Assembly: GCF_900129385.1 (NCBI RefSeq)
Contig: NZ_FQVO01000012.1
Coordinates: forward strand, 57,627 to 121,626
Direction: 5' to 3'
DNA: 64,000 bases
Source: Chryseobacterium takakiae
GTDB taxonomy: Bacteria > Bacteroidota > Bacteroidia > Flavobacteriales > Weeksellaceae
Part shown: piece after piece, positions 9,300-17,860 of the stretch
Layout: every line of letters begins with the position of its first letter
Position numbering within the stretch: position 1 is the stretch's first letter
Notes under the pieces: generated by a model
Told to the model about the DNA's origin: nothing
Database searches by the model: none
The model's input: the letters and a program-made list of their open reading frames with translations, nothing else
Position numbers and translations under genes: made by a program

Positions 9300-9746
9300 T
9301 TAATCTGCCATCACTTCGCCTGCCTTTCGGTACACGAAGCTGCCATAAATGTGTCTTCTTGCAAAACGGCTTGGCGAATCTGCATTTACCATTTTGATAT
9401 AGGTATTTCTCGGAACACCTAAGTATTCATAAATGTTACCGTTCAAATGCTGAATGGTCAATATGGATTTTTCAAGATAGAAATCCTGGATGTTGGAAGT
9501 AGTGGTAGTTTCTGTATATTCTTCCTTATATTTTTCCTGAGTTTCCGGATTGATGCTCACCAGAAAATGATAGGCTTCAATCACCGACTTGCTTTTCTCT
9601 TCCGCTTCCAGTTTTCCGACTTCATCATTGATGAATTTATCAGGATGCGTATCTTTCATCGTATTCCTGTAAATCGTTTTCAGTTCCTTCAGTGTCACAT
9701 TTTTATCAACTTCAAGAAGCTTTCTGTATTCGCCTAATTTTTTCAT
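9300..9746 (-). CDS. J-domain plus KTSC-domain protein
   Basis: 148 residues. The N-terminal half reads as a DnaJ J-domain with the HPD triad at residues 34-36 (KDTHPDKF), which normally stimulates DnaK ATPase. The C-terminal part (about 89-145) matches the KTSC domain, a short beta-rich fold (YEYLGVPRNTYIKMVNADSP followed by SRFARRHIYGSFVYRKA). KTSC domains usually occur alone or with lysyl-tRNA synthetase; their function is unknown, with links to nucleic acids suggested. A DnaK recruiter that delivers or recognises a nucleic-acid or protein target is inference only. It stands as its own unit, with a TAATTTTG -7-like box at 9773-9780. Confidence 0.75.
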   Translation of the reverse strand: MKKLGEYRKLLEVDKNVTLKELKTIYRNTMKDTHPDKFINDEVGKLEAEEKSKSVIEAYHFLVSINPETQEKYKEEYTETTTTSNIQDFYLEKSILTIQHLNGNIYEYLGVPRNTYIKMVNADSPSRFARRHIYGSFVYRKAGEVMAD

Positions 9747-9876
9747 TATGGTTGGATCCTTTTTTCGGTGTGCAAAATTAAGCTATTTAATTGGAATATA
9801 ACTTATTCATTATTAATTTGTTTTGATGAATAATATTAATTTTTATTAATTCAATCTGATAATCTGATAAGTTGAA

Positions 9877-10419
9877 CTACAGATCCAACAATAATAATGA
9901 TAGTTTCATAGATTCATGAATATGTTTATTTAATATTTCTGAATCATCCAAAGGATAATAAAACTCCTCCGGATTAACGAAAACATTGTTGTATTTGGTT
10001 CTTTTAGTGGTTCCATCCACATCAATAAATAATAATGCTGAACCAGTTTTGCGCTGTACCGTTTTTAAACCTTTAGACGTTACTTTAGACTCCACACAGC
10101 CAACTAATGCACCTCGCCCCATTATATCAAAGCATATTGCGGTATAAATTCCGTTGCGAACCATCTGACCGGGAGGAAGAATGCAGGCGTATAAAACATT
10201 TGGAAGATTCATGATTCCTCGGGAAACTTCTACGGTAAATGGAACATTATTGATTTCCTGATATTGCTGCTGTACATGTTTTTTAAAGCCATTCATAACA
10301 TCTCTGATGGGGATCATTGCAGGATCATTTGTTCTTAAAGGCATGTTTTTCATTACAGGGTTTAACTGTCTGAATTCACATACAGCATTAAAGTAATCTA
10401 CAAGATTGTCAGAGTTCAT
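9877..10419 (-). CDS. Conserved-looking hypothetical protein
   Basis: 180 residues, no signal peptide, mixed alpha/beta. The middle (about residues 60-140) shows strand patterns such as NGIYTAICFDIMGRGALVGC that faintly recall the N-terminal DNA-recognition domain of McrB-like proteins, but I cannot claim the match. It is the last gene of a tight minus-strand run, 14 bp after the previous stop. Function unknown. Confidence 0.6.
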   Translation of the reverse strand: MNSDNLVDYFNAVCEFRQLNPVMKNMPLRTNDPAMIPIRDVMNGFKKHVQQQYQEINNVPFTVEVSRGIMNLPNVLYACILPPGQMVRNGIYTAICFDIMGRGALVGCVESKVTSKGLKTVQRKTGSALLFIDVDGTTKRTKYNNVFVNPEEFYYPLDDSEILNKHIHESMKLSLLLLDL

Positions 10420-10433
10420 TTAAATTAAATCAA

Positions 10434-11012
10434 TTACTCCGTCTTTTGAAAAATATGCGTCACTTTAGCATTCTTTATAAAATCCTGAAGCGGAGTGTCT
10501 TTCATTGCATTTTTATTCGTCAGTTCAACATAATAGACCATTGTATTGGGAAACTTGGGATCTTTACACAATATTTTGAAGCGTTTTACTTTTTCATCAT
10601 TGCTTAAAAAAACAAGCTCGGAAGCATTATAAAGCTTTATATTATTTACATCAAAAGCAATCTTCCAGTTTTTTTGCAGTTTGGCAAATCTTTTCTGGGT
10701 TCTGTCGCTGTCTTCGTTTTCAAACTTATCAACCTGGAATTCGGTTAGAAGCTGCGGATAAATAAGTCCTTCCTCAAGAATGGCTTTCGTAATTTTGTCG
10801 GATTTATCGTAAAAAATAACCTTGTTATCAAACAGTATCTGGTTATCTTTCACCACAACATCTCCCGAAAACTTTTTATAATTTTTCTTTTTATAGTCGT
10901 TTTTAAAATGTTGGATAGCTGCCTTATCTTTAGGTCCGGGTTTTTCAGTTTTCTGTGCAAAAACAGAAGCTGATAAAAGTAATGTAAGGCTTACTGTGTA
11001 TAATAATTTCAT
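10434..11012 (-). CDS. Secreted hypothetical protein
   Basis: 192 residues with a clear N-terminal signal peptide (MKLLYTVSLTLLLSASVFAQ) and no lipobox. The mature part is Lys-rich at its start (NDYKKKNYKKFSG) and has no recognisable catalytic motif, so it is probably a soluble periplasmic protein. It sits 26 bp downstream of the Nudix gene and is probably co-transcribed. Family not recognised. Confidence 0.65.
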   Translation of the reverse strand: MKLLYTVSLTLLLSASVFAQKTEKPGPKDKAAIQHFKNDYKKKNYKKFSGDVVVKDNQILFDNKVIFYDKSDKITKAILEEGLIYPQLLTEFQVDKFENEDSDRTQKRFAKLQKNWKIAFDVNNIKLYNASELVFLSNDEKVKRFKILCKDPKFPNTMVYYVELTNKNAMKDTPLQDFIKNAKVTHIFQKTE

Positions 11013-11038
11013 GATGTTTACTAATTTTTAGTTAAGAT

Positions 11039-11620
11039 TTAAAGAATGTTTTTAAGTCGCAGATATTGCAGGAGCATAATGGTTTTGGCATCTTTAATCG
11101 CTCCGGTTTCAATCATTTGTAAGGCTTCCTCGAAAGAAAGCTCCAGCACTTCAATATCTTCGCCTTCATCATCAAGTCCGCCGCCGTCATTTATTTTCAT
11201 TTCTTTTGAATATTCACCAATAAAAAAATGAAGAATTTCCGTAACAGCACCCGGTGACATATACGCCTCAAAAATCTTCTCCACATGAGAAATTTTATAG
11301 CCGGTTTCTTCTTCGGTTTCGCGTTTGATACAGTCTTCCGGATTATCATTGTCCAGAAGTCCGGCGCACACTTCAATCATCATTCCCGTTTCATTTCCAT
11401 TGAGATAAGAAGGCAGTCTGAACTGTCGGGTAAGGATTACATTTCCCGTACTTTTGTCATACAATAAAATGGCCGCACCGTTTCCCCGGTCATACGCTTC
11501 CCGGCTCTGCTGCTGAAAGCTGCCGTCTTTTTTCTGAATGCTGAAAGTTACCTTCTTTAAGGTATACCAGTTGTCTGATAATATTTCGGTCTTTTCTATC
11601 TGAACGTTTGTATCTTGCAT
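11039..11620 (-). CDS. nudK: Nudix hydrolase, NudK-like (GDP-mannose/ADP-sugar pyrophosphatase)
   Basis: 193 residues, the NudK length. The Nudix box lies at about 87-109 ([20 protein letters not shown]), with the metal-binding REUxEE core at 100-105. The following [14 protein letters not shown] matches the NudK/ADP-ribose pyrophosphatase group. The early Glu of the box consensus is Asn (N93). The expected reaction is Mg-dependent hydrolysis of a nucleotide sugar to sugar phosphate and NMP; GDP-mannose is the family guess. It lies 20 bp after the epimerase gene in a minus operon. Confidence 0.82.
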   Translation of the reverse strand: MQDTNVQIEKTEILSDNWYTLKKVTFSIQKKDGSFQQQSREAYDRGNGAAILLYDKSTGNVILTRQFRLPSYLNGNETGMMIEVCAGLLDNDNPEDCIKRETEEETGYKISHVEKIFEAYMSPGAVTEILHFFIGEYSKEMKINDGGGLDDEGEDIEVLELSFEEALQMIETGAIKDAKTIMLLQYLRLKNIL

Positions 11621-11640
11621 AGATTGTATAATCTTGGTAA

Positions 11641-12546
11641 TTATTTTTTTAATAAATTTTCTAAAGCATTTTTCAGATCGGGGAACGTAAACTTAAAACC
11701 TGCTTTTTGAATTTTCTCGGCAGAAGCCCTGGAACCTTCCAGCAATGCATCGGCCAGTTCGCCAAAGATCAATTTTAAAATAAATCCAGGAACATTTGGC
11801 ATGAAGAGCGGTTTCTTCAGAACCTCAGCAATTTTTTTTGTTAAATTCTCGTTGGTAGTGTGCTGCGGCGAAACAGCATTGAAAGCACCATCCACATCCG
11901 GGTTTTTCAACGCAAACTCATAAATCGAACAAATATCATCAATATGAACCCACGGCATATATTGTTTTCCGCTTCCAAGAGGAGAACCAATTCCCATCTC
12001 AATAGTTGGCAGCATTTTTTTAAGTGCACCGTCCTTTTCGGAAAGAACTACCGCAGTACGGATTTTTACCACTCTTTCCGCAAGATTATATTCTTTAAAC
12101 TCATCGGCAGCACGCTCCCACAATACCACTACTTCACTTAAAAAGTCATTTCCCGGTCCGTCATTTTCTGTAAAAATGGTGTCAGTAGTTTTGGTTCCGT
12201 AATAATTGATTCCCGAAGCAGAAATAAAAGATTTCAGTTTGATTTTTTTCTCCTGAAGTGTTTTTGCTATTAAATCGGCAGAATCAATTCTGCTTGAAAT
12301 CAGCTCTTTCTTTCGTTCATCAGTCCAACGTTTTTTAGAAATGTTGGCTCCCGCAAGGTGAATGATGTGTGAAACTCCTTCAAATGCCGCATCATCAATC
12401 GTTTTATTTTTAATATTCCACTCGAATTCATTATCGTGCTTTTTCTTTCTTGTTAAGAAACGAACCGTGTAATTTTTTTCAAGCCTTTTGGCAAGTTCGC
12501 GGGCAATAAGTCCGCCGGCTCCGGTGATCAGAATAATATTTTTCAT
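11641..12546 (-). CDS. TIGR01777-family SDR epimerase (YfcH-like)
   Basis: 301 residues. The N-terminal Rossmann dinucleotide motif is [36 protein letters not shown] and the downstream SASGINYYG (the YfcH-type active-site stretch) are typical. The C-terminal part (about 240-300) matches the DUF1731 end of this family ([20 protein letters not shown]). Predicted NAD(P)-dependent nucleotide-sugar epimerase or reductase; no substrate is established for the family. Gaps of 16 and 20 bp to its neighbours indicate one operon. Confidence 0.85.
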   Translation of the reverse strand: MKNIILITGAGGLIARELAKRLEKNYTVRFLTRKKKHDNEFEWNIKNKTIDDAAFEGVSHIIHLAGANISKKRWTDERKKELISSRIDSADLIAKTLQEKKIKLKSFISASGINYYGTKTTDTIFTENDGPGNDFLSEVVVLWERAADEFKEYNLAERVVKIRTAVVLSEKDGALKKMLPTIEMGIGSPLGSGKQYMPWVHIDDICSIYEFALKNPDVDGAFNAVSPQHTTNENLTKKIAEVLKKPLFMPNVPGFILKLIFGELADALLEGSRASAEKIQKAGFKFTFPDLKNALENLLKK

Positions 12547-12562
12547 GAATAATATGTTTCTG

Positions 12563-12907
12563 TTATGACTGATTTTTAACGATTAAAACAAAATCATCAT
12601 CCAAAAGTTTATAGCCATAGTCGTATATAAATTTATATTCAGAACCATTTTTATAGATTTTCAGATTGGTAAAGTAGTCAAAATCAAAACCTAAGCCATC
12701 AAGTTTCGATCGGGGTACTTTTGCTTTTCCGTCCGTATTTACTTCGGAAAGGATTCTGTAGTTTTTGCGAAGTTTGTTATTAACATTACGCATCAGGTTG
12801 TTAGAATCCTTATTCTGTTTGTTGTTATACGCGTTTCGGCAGGCATCATTACAAAATTTTTTGTCGGATCTCCCGATGATTTTTTCGCCGCATTCAAGAC
12901 AATTCAT
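12563..12907 (-). CDS. Small zinc-ribbon protein
   Basis: 114 residues. The N-terminal Cys cluster C3-x2-C6 and C19-x3-C23 (MNCLECGEKI, KFCNDACRNAY) forms a probable one-zinc ribbon of the type annotated DUF2116. A Lys/Asn-rich linker leads to an alpha/beta tail with no known motif. Cytosolic; a nucleic-acid or protein-binding role is plausible but unproven. It begins 5 bp after the HPP gene stop and is clearly in its operon. Confidence 0.75.
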   Translation of the reverse strand: MNCLECGEKIIGRSDKKFCNDACRNAYNNKQNKDSNNLMRNVNNKLRKNYRILSEVNTDGKAKVPRSKLDGLGFDFDYFTNLKIYKNGSEYKFIYDYGYKLLDDDFVLIVKNQS

Positions 12908-12912
12908 AATTT

Positions 12913-13515
12913 TTATTTTTTCAATTTGTGTGGATGAGCATGTTTTTTCTTTAATAGTTTCTTGAACCTGCTGTGTGCAGGATAACTTCTGTTGGATGTT
13001 ATATTATTGAAAAAAAGTGCTGTAAGTAATAAAATGATACATCCGGAAAGTACCGGAGACAATACATACAAATATCCAAGCTCAGGAATTTTTCCCGTAG
13101 AACTCACTGCAATCAGTGCGGTAGCGCCGCCGGGCGGATGAAGGGTTTTGGTATACTGCATCAGAACAATCGAGAAAGCAACGGCAAGAGGAGCCGAAAG
13201 CCAGATAATATCAGGAACAATCTTATACACTGTAACGCCAACCAAAGCTGAAATGACATGGCCTCCTACCAGATTTCTCGGCTGCGCCAGCGGACTCTGA
13301 ATCGCTCCGTAAATCAAAACACTCGATGCACCGAAAGATCCGATCAGAAAAATATTCTCTGTAGCGGATACTGAATGCGACTGGATAAAAGCAATAATCC
13401 CGATTCCAAAAAAGGCACCCAGGAAAGACCAGAAATGTTCCTTGTAATCAACAAGCGTTTCCCGGTAAATCACGTATTTTGATACTCTGAATGTCCTTTT
13501 AATTGCTTTTTTCAT
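12913..13515 (-). CDS. HPP-family integral membrane protein
   Basis: 200 residues from the ATG at 13515; an in-frame GTG two codons earlier is a poorer start and sits closer to the -7 box. Four to five hydrophobic segments surround the family signature TLHPPGGATALIA. HPP proteins are inner-membrane proteins; plant members transport nitrite and bacterial roles are mostly open. It is the first gene of a six-gene minus run, driven by a promoter that overlaps a perfect palindrome. Confidence 0.82.
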   Translation of the reverse strand: MKKAIKRTFRVSKYVIYRETLVDYKEHFWSFLGAFFGIGIIAFIQSHSVSATENIFLIGSFGASSVLIYGAIQSPLAQPRNLVGGHVISALVGVTVYKIVPDIIWLSAPLAVAFSIVLMQYTKTLHPPGGATALIAVSSTGKIPELGYLYVLSPVLSGCIILLLTALFFNNITSNRSYPAHSRFKKLLKKKHAHPHKLKK

Positions 13516-13522
13516 ATACACT

Positions 13523-13550
13523 CAAAGGTATGGAAATTATCCGTTTTCAA
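13523..13550 (-). promoter_or_regulatory. Promoter of the HPP operon
   Basis: On minus: TTG at 13550-13548, a 17-bp spacer, TACCTTTG at 13530-13523. The last base of the -7 box is only 8 nt from the ATG, so the leader is near zero. Confidence 0.6.
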
Positions 13551-13593
13551 ACGGATAAAAAGAATGATATTTTACATTATTCGTTTTCAAACG
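13537..13593. promoter_or_regulatory. Twin CGTTTTCAAACG candidate operators
   Basis: The 22-bp palindrome TTATCCGTTT-TC-AAACGGATAA (13537-13558) has perfect 10-bp arms. Its core CGTTTTCAAACG (13542-13553) recurs exactly at 13582-13593, 40 bp away. Both lie between the diverging HPP operon and the ssb gene; the first overlaps the HPP -33 box. The regulator is unknown. Confidence 0.55.
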
Positions 13594-13719
13594 ACTACAA
13601 ACGAATTTAAACAGTTTGGTACCGACTTGGATTTCAGCTTTCCCCAATCTTTGCAACAGAGATCCGGGAAAACAGTGAACGTCCCGAATCTGAATATTAA
13701 TCTAAATAACAACAAAATT

Positions 13720-14052
13720 ATGTCACTAAGAAACAAAGTAACATTGATTGGTTACACAGGAAAGGAAGTAGAAATGGTAAACTTCGAAAACGGAAACAGT
13801 AAAGCAGTCGTATCTCTTGCAACAAGTGATTACTATACGAATGCAAAAGGCGAAAAAGTGGAAGAAACACAATGGCACAATCTCATTGCTTTTGGTAAAA
13901 CCGCTGAAATTTTCCAGAAATATGTTACGAAAGGAAAAGAAATTGCCATCGAAGGAAAGCTTACGTATAGATCGTATGATGATAAAGACGGGGTTAAACG
14001 CTATATCACGGAAGTTAGGGTAGATGAAATTCTGCTTCTGGGAGGGAAATAG
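13720..14052 (+). CDS. ssb: Short single-stranded DNA-binding protein
   Basis: 110 residues from the ATG at 13720, where homology begins (MSLRNKVTLIGYTGKEVEM). The frame is open upstream, but that stretch is low-complexity and crosses the operator region. OB-fold residues such as TQWHNLIAFGKTAEIFQKYV and GKEIAIEGKLTYRSYDDKDG are clear. It ends at LLLGGK and lacks the flexible linker and acidic DDDIPF-like tip that recruit repair proteins, so it is probably an accessory SSB. It is followed 19 bp later by an HRDC-domain gene. Confidence 0.85.
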   Translation: MSLRNKVTLIGYTGKEVEMVNFENGNSKAVVSLATSDYYTNAKGEKVEETQWHNLIAFGKTAEIFQKYVTKGKEIAIEGKLTYRSYDDKDGVKRYITEVRVDEILLLGGK

Positions 14053-14071
14053 CAGTAAAAAAACACAGGCG

Positions 14072-14524
14072 ATGAAAGTAAAAGTTTTTAAAGTCCGGCT
14101 GGATCAGGAGTTTTTACATCATGATCAGCATATGCTGGATGAATTTCTCGGAAAACATCAGATTGTAAAAGCAGAAACCGCTTTTGTAAATGACGAAAAT
14201 TACTGGTCGGTGTTCTTATATTTTGAAGCATTAGATATGACTGTAACTAAGGTGAAAGAATCGAAAAATGTCAAATATGCAGCAGAAAATGAAGCGCTGA
14301 GCTCCGATGAAGAAAAAATTCTCTCCGCCCTGAAAGAATGGAGATCCGACAAAGCAAAAGAACAGAATCTGCCGGGTTATTTTATTGCTACGAATAAAGA
14401 GCTTATGTCCGTTGCTAAATATAAGCCGGCACGGAAAGAAGAACTGCTGGATATTAAAGGATTCGGAAAGCATAAGATAGAAAATTACGGTGAAGAGATC
14501 CTTGAAATTTTAGATAGTATCTGA
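14072..14524 (+). CDS. HRDC-domain protein
   Basis: 150 residues from the ATG at 14072; the upstream in-frame ATG at 14024 lies inside ssb. The C-terminal HRDC domain (about 75-148) has the pattern of RecQ-type helicases and RNase D (YFIATNKELMSVAKYKPARK and DIKGFGKHKIENYGEEILEI), but no helicase or nuclease domain is attached. The N-terminal 70 residues form an uncharacterised alpha/beta module. A nucleic-acid-binding accessory to the adjacent SSB is plausible. Confidence 0.78.
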   Translation: MKVKVFKVRLDQEFLHHDQHMLDEFLGKHQIVKAETAFVNDENYWSVFLYFEALDMTVTKVKESKNVKYAAENEALSSDEEKILSALKEWRSDKAKEQNLPGYFIATNKELMSVAKYKPARKEELLDIKGFGKHKIENYGEEILEILDSI

Positions 14525-14556
14525 TAGAATACAAGAACACAAATGATGAATGCATC

Positions 14557-14598
14557 CCAAGCTGAAGAAGATTGTTTTTTCAGCTTTGGATTTTAGTT
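14557..14598 (+). terminator. Probable terminator after ssb-HRDC
   Basis: CCAAGCTGAA pairs with TTCAGCTTTGG (one bulge) across a 12-nt loop, followed by ATTTTAGTTTT. Confidence 0.5.
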
Positions 14599-14618
14599 TT
14601 AAAGTCAGTTCAATTCCT

Positions 14619-14626
14619 TATTTTTG
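14619..14626 (+). promoter_or_regulatory. -7 box of hisS promoter
   Basis: TATTTTTG, 38 bp before hisS and after a terminator. No good TTG is at the expected distance, so this is only a partial promoter match. Confidence 0.4.
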
Positions 14627-14664
14627 CAACACTTATACATTAATCATCATTTATCAATTATAAA

Positions 14665-16017
14665 ATGAAACCAGGTTTAGCAAAAGGGACGAGAGATTTT
14701 ACCGCATCGGAAGTGGCAAGAAGAAGATACATCATCAATATTTTACAGAAAAACTTTGAATTATTCGGGTTCCAGCCATTGGAAACCCCAAGCTTTGAAA
14801 ATCTTTCGACATTAACGGGAAAGTATGGAGAAGAAGGAGACCGCCTTATTTTTAAAATTTTAAATTCTGGAGATTATACTTCAAAAGTAAATCAACAGGA
14901 CTGGGAAGATAAAAACCATCAGAAATTAACTTCACAGATTTCAGATAAAGCCCTGCGTTATGATCTTACCGTACCTTTTGCAAGATTTGTGGCGATGAAC
15001 CACAACCAGCTTACGTTTCCATTCAAACGTTACCAGATTCAGCCGGTTTGGCGAGCAGACCGTCCTCAAAAAGGAAGGTTCAGGGAGTTTTACCAGTGTG
15101 ATGCTGATGTGGTGGGAAGCGAAAGCCTTTTGCAGGAAGTAGATCTGGTTCAGTTGTATTTAAAATCATTTTCAGAATTAGGAGTTTCTGTAACCATTCA
15201 CATCAATAACAGGAAGATTCTTTCCGGTCTTGCGGAGTTTGCAGGAATTACCGATAAATTAATTGACTTTACGGTGGCTCTTGACAAATTAGACAAAATA
15301 GGGAAAGAAGGTGTCGTAAAAGAACTTCTTGAAAGAGGAATTGCCCAAGAATCCATTGAAAAGCTGGATTTCCTCTTTACACAATCGGATGATGCATTGG
15401 AAAATCTTTTACAGTTGAAAGAGAAATTTGCCGGAAACGAAACCGGTTTAAAGGGTGTTGAAGAACTGGAATTTGTGATTACTCAATCATTAAATTTAGG
15501 TGTCGATATTCAGAATTTAGTATTTGATATTACGCTTGCCAGAGGATTGGATTATTACACCGGAGCGATTTTCGAGGTAAAAGCAGATGAAGTTCAGATG
15601 GGATCTATCGGCGGCGGCGGAAGATATGATAACCTCACGGAAGTTTTCGGCGTTAAAAATATTCCGGGAATAGGGATTTCTTTCGGGTTAGACAGGATTT
15701 ATCTTGTCATGGAAGAATTGGGATTGTTCCCTGAAGAAGCTACTTCAAAAGTAGAATATCTGTTTGCCAATTTCGGAGGTGATGAAACGCTGGAAGCTTT
15801 AAAATTGATCAAACAGCTCAGAGAAAAGGGAATTTCTGCAGAACTGTATCCTGAATCTGCGAAGATCGGAAAACAGTTTACTTACGCCGAAAAGAAAGGA
15901 ATTAAAAATCTTGTTTTCCTTGGAGAAGAAGAAATTAAGAACGGAAAGGTTACCTATAAAGATCTTGAAGCCGGAGAACAGAGAACAGTTTCTTTAGAGG
16001 AATTTTTAAACAATTAA
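14665..16017 (+). CDS. hisS: Histidine--tRNA ligase
   Basis: 450 residues. Class II motifs are visible: motif 1 region ([20 protein letters not shown]), motif 2 ([20 protein letters not shown]), the histidine-specific [15 protein letters not shown] and motif 3 ([11 protein letters not shown]). The C-terminal anticodon-binding domain covers about 360-450. It charges tRNA-His in the cytosol. It has its own -7 box and a terminator ahead of it, and is followed after 25 bp by chrA-like and other genes that may read through from it. Confidence 0.96.
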   Translation: MKPGLAKGTRDFTASEVARRRYIINILQKNFELFGFQPLETPSFENLSTLTGKYGEEGDRLIFKILNSGDYTSKVNQQDWEDKNHQKLTSQISDKALRYDLTVPFARFVAMNHNQLTFPFKRYQIQPVWRADRPQKGRFREFYQCDADVVGSESLLQEVDLVQLYLKSFSELGVSVTIHINNRKILSGLAEFAGITDKLIDFTVALDKLDKIGKEGVVKELLERGIAQESIEKLDFLFTQSDDALENLLQLKEKFAGNETGLKGVEELEFVITQSLNLGVDIQNLVFDITLARGLDYYTGAIFEVKADEVQMGSIGGGGRYDNLTEVFGVKNIPGIGISFGLDRIYLVMEELGLFPEEATSKVEYLFANFGGDETLEALKLIKQLREKGISAELYPESAKIGKQFTYAEKKGIKNLVFLGEEEIKNGKVTYKDLEAGEQRTVSLEEFLNN

Positions 16018-16042
16018 TATATTCTGAGAATTCTGTAAGGCC

Positions 16043-17173
16043 ATGAAAAATACAGAAGATTTAAAAGAAATAGCAAAACTTTTTCTCAAGCTGGGAATAA
16101 TAGGTTTCGGAGGACCCGCTGCTCATATTTCCATGATGCAGAATGAAGTGGTTACCAAAAGAAAATGGATGTCCCAGCAGCATTTTCTGGATCTGATAGG
16201 AGCCACCAATTTAATTCCCGGACCCAACAGTACGGAAATGGCCATCCACATCGGAAGAGAAAAAGCAGGCTGGAAAGGATTACTAACTGCAGGAGTATGT
16301 TTTATACTTCCTGCAGTTTTTATTACCGGGATATTCGCCTGGCTTTATAAAAAATATGGTGCCCTGCCGGAAATTCAGCCATTTGTTTACGGAATCAAGC
16401 CGGCGATCATTGCAGTGATTTTATCGGCCATCTTTCCCTTAGCGGAAAAATCTTTTAAGTCGATAGATCTTATTGTTTTAGGATTGCTTGTTTTGGTGGG
16501 ATCTTTATTAGGGTACAATGAAATTTTTCTTCTTTTTGGTGCTGGAATTCTTTATGTATTGCTGTTTTTTATCCGTTCCGGACGATCCGGAGATCTGAAA
16601 AATCTTATTCCTGTTGTTTTCTTACAAAATGCTGACAATAATGTTATATCTGCATTAAACCTTAAACTATTTCTGATTTTCCTGAAAGTAGGTTCAATTC
16701 TCTACGGAAGCGGTTATGTACTGTTTGCCTTTCTGGATGCCGAACTTGTGACCACAGGAATGATGAACCGGAAACAGCTGATTGATGCTATTGCAGTAGG
16801 GCAATTCACTCCAGGACCTGTTTTTTCATCCGTAACATTTATCGGATATCAGATTAATGGATGGACCGGAGCTGCTGTTTCTACCCTCGGAATTTTTTTA
16901 CCTTCATTCCTGTTTGTTGCTCTGCTAAATCCGTTGGTAAAGAAAATGAGAAACTCGAAAATCTTTTCAGTATTCCTGGATGCCGTAAATGCAGCTTCTG
17001 TTGCTATTATTGTCTCTGTCTGCATCAGCATGGGAATAGAAACGGTTAACGACTGGCGCACGATCCTTATCGCTGTGATATGCCTTGTTATTAGTTTTGG
17101 ATACAGAAAAATTAACAGTGCACTTATTGTGGTATCAGGTTCCCTGATGGGATATTTACTGACTTTGTTATAA
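16043..17173 (+). CDS. chrA: Chromate transporter (ChrA/CHR family, two-domain)
   Basis: 376 residues with two CHR halves. Each has a signature: GFGGPAAHISMMQNEVV and NLIPGPNSTEMAIHIG in the first, GSGYVLFAFLDAELV and GQFTPGPVFSSVTFIGY in the second. About ten membrane segments. The family exports chromate, probably by proton antiport, and many chromosomal members have untested substrates. The neighbours (hisS upstream, a GNAT gene 11 bp downstream) give no metal-resistance context. Confidence 0.88.
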   Translation: MKNTEDLKEIAKLFLKLGIIGFGGPAAHISMMQNEVVTKRKWMSQQHFLDLIGATNLIPGPNSTEMAIHIGREKAGWKGLLTAGVCFILPAVFITGIFAWLYKKYGALPEIQPFVYGIKPAIIAVILSAIFPLAEKSFKSIDLIVLGLLVLVGSLLGYNEIFLLFGAGILYVLLFFIRSGRSGDLKNLIPVVFLQNADNNVISALNLKLFLIFLKVGSILYGSGYVLFAFLDAELVTTGMMNRKQLIDAIAVGQFTPGPVFSSVTFIGYQINGWTGAAVSTLGIFLPSFLFVALLNPLVKKMRNSKIFSVFLDAVNAASVAIIVSVCISMGIETVNDWRTILIAVICLVISFGYRKINSALIVVSGSLMGYLLTLL

Positions 17174-17184
17174 ACTCTACTGTA

Positions 17185-17826
17185 ATGAACGGAGGAATTT
17201 CACCAGATATCATTAAAAAATGGCTTACAGCATGGTCATTATCCAGGCAATTACCTTTGCCGGAGCAATATAAGTCAGGATTTATGGTGAATGTAGGCTA
17301 TGAAAAGCAAAAAACACGGTATGTGTTCCCGGAATGTAATGGTGATTTTATCGAACTTGCCGAAACAATTAATGAACCCTGGATTTTCCTGAAAGTGTGC
17401 GCTTCTTTTGATGAATTTAAAAATAAAATTCCGGACAGATGGATAGTGCAGCCGCAGGGCTACATGATGTACTGCACTTCAATAATGAAATTTACCGATA
17501 AAAATTTACCCTACGAATACCGATTTGAATACCAGCAATATGATTCTACTTTTGTTGTACATATCATGAGAAATAATGAGGTGGCTTCATCGGGACGTAT
17601 TGTTTTTGTTGATGATCTTGCTGTGTACGACAGGATTTCAACGGAAAAAGACCACCGAAGAAAAGGGCTGGCAAGTCTCTTAATGAAAGAGCTTGAAAAA
17701 ATAGCCCTTTCGGAAGGGTTTTCTATGAACTTTTTAGTGGCCACTGAAGAAGGCAAAAAGCTATATGAGTCATTAGGCTGGAAGCTTTACAGTGTGTATA
17801 CTTCCATTGTTATTGAGAAAGAATAA
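17185..17826 (+). CDS. GNAT-family N-acetyltransferase
   Basis: 213 residues. The C-terminal GNAT domain (about 115-210) contains the acetyl-CoA-binding stretch KDHRRKGLASLLMKELEKIA and the ending YESLGWKLYSVYTSIV. The N-terminal 100 residues are a less conserved extension. Substrate unknown. It starts 11 bp after the chromate transporter, implying co-transcription. Confidence 0.82.
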   Translation: MNGGISPDIIKKWLTAWSLSRQLPLPEQYKSGFMVNVGYEKQKTRYVFPECNGDFIELAETINEPWIFLKVCASFDEFKNKIPDRWIVQPQGYMMYCTSIMKFTDKNLPYEYRFEYQQYDSTFVVHIMRNNEVASSGRIVFVDDLAVYDRISTEKDHRRKGLASLLMKELEKIALSEGFSMNFLVATEEGKKLYESLGWKLYSVYTSIVIEKE

Positions 17827-17860
17827 TTAAATTTTTATATTTAGAGGAAAAATTAACCTA

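Noticed and set aside
9877..10419. McrB-like DNA-recognition domain
   Set aside because: Resemblance is faint and no restriction genes are nearby.
13564..13719. An ssb start at 13564 giving 52 extra residues
   Set aside because: The extra stretch is unlike SSB, crosses the twin palindromes, and the OB-fold begins at 13720.
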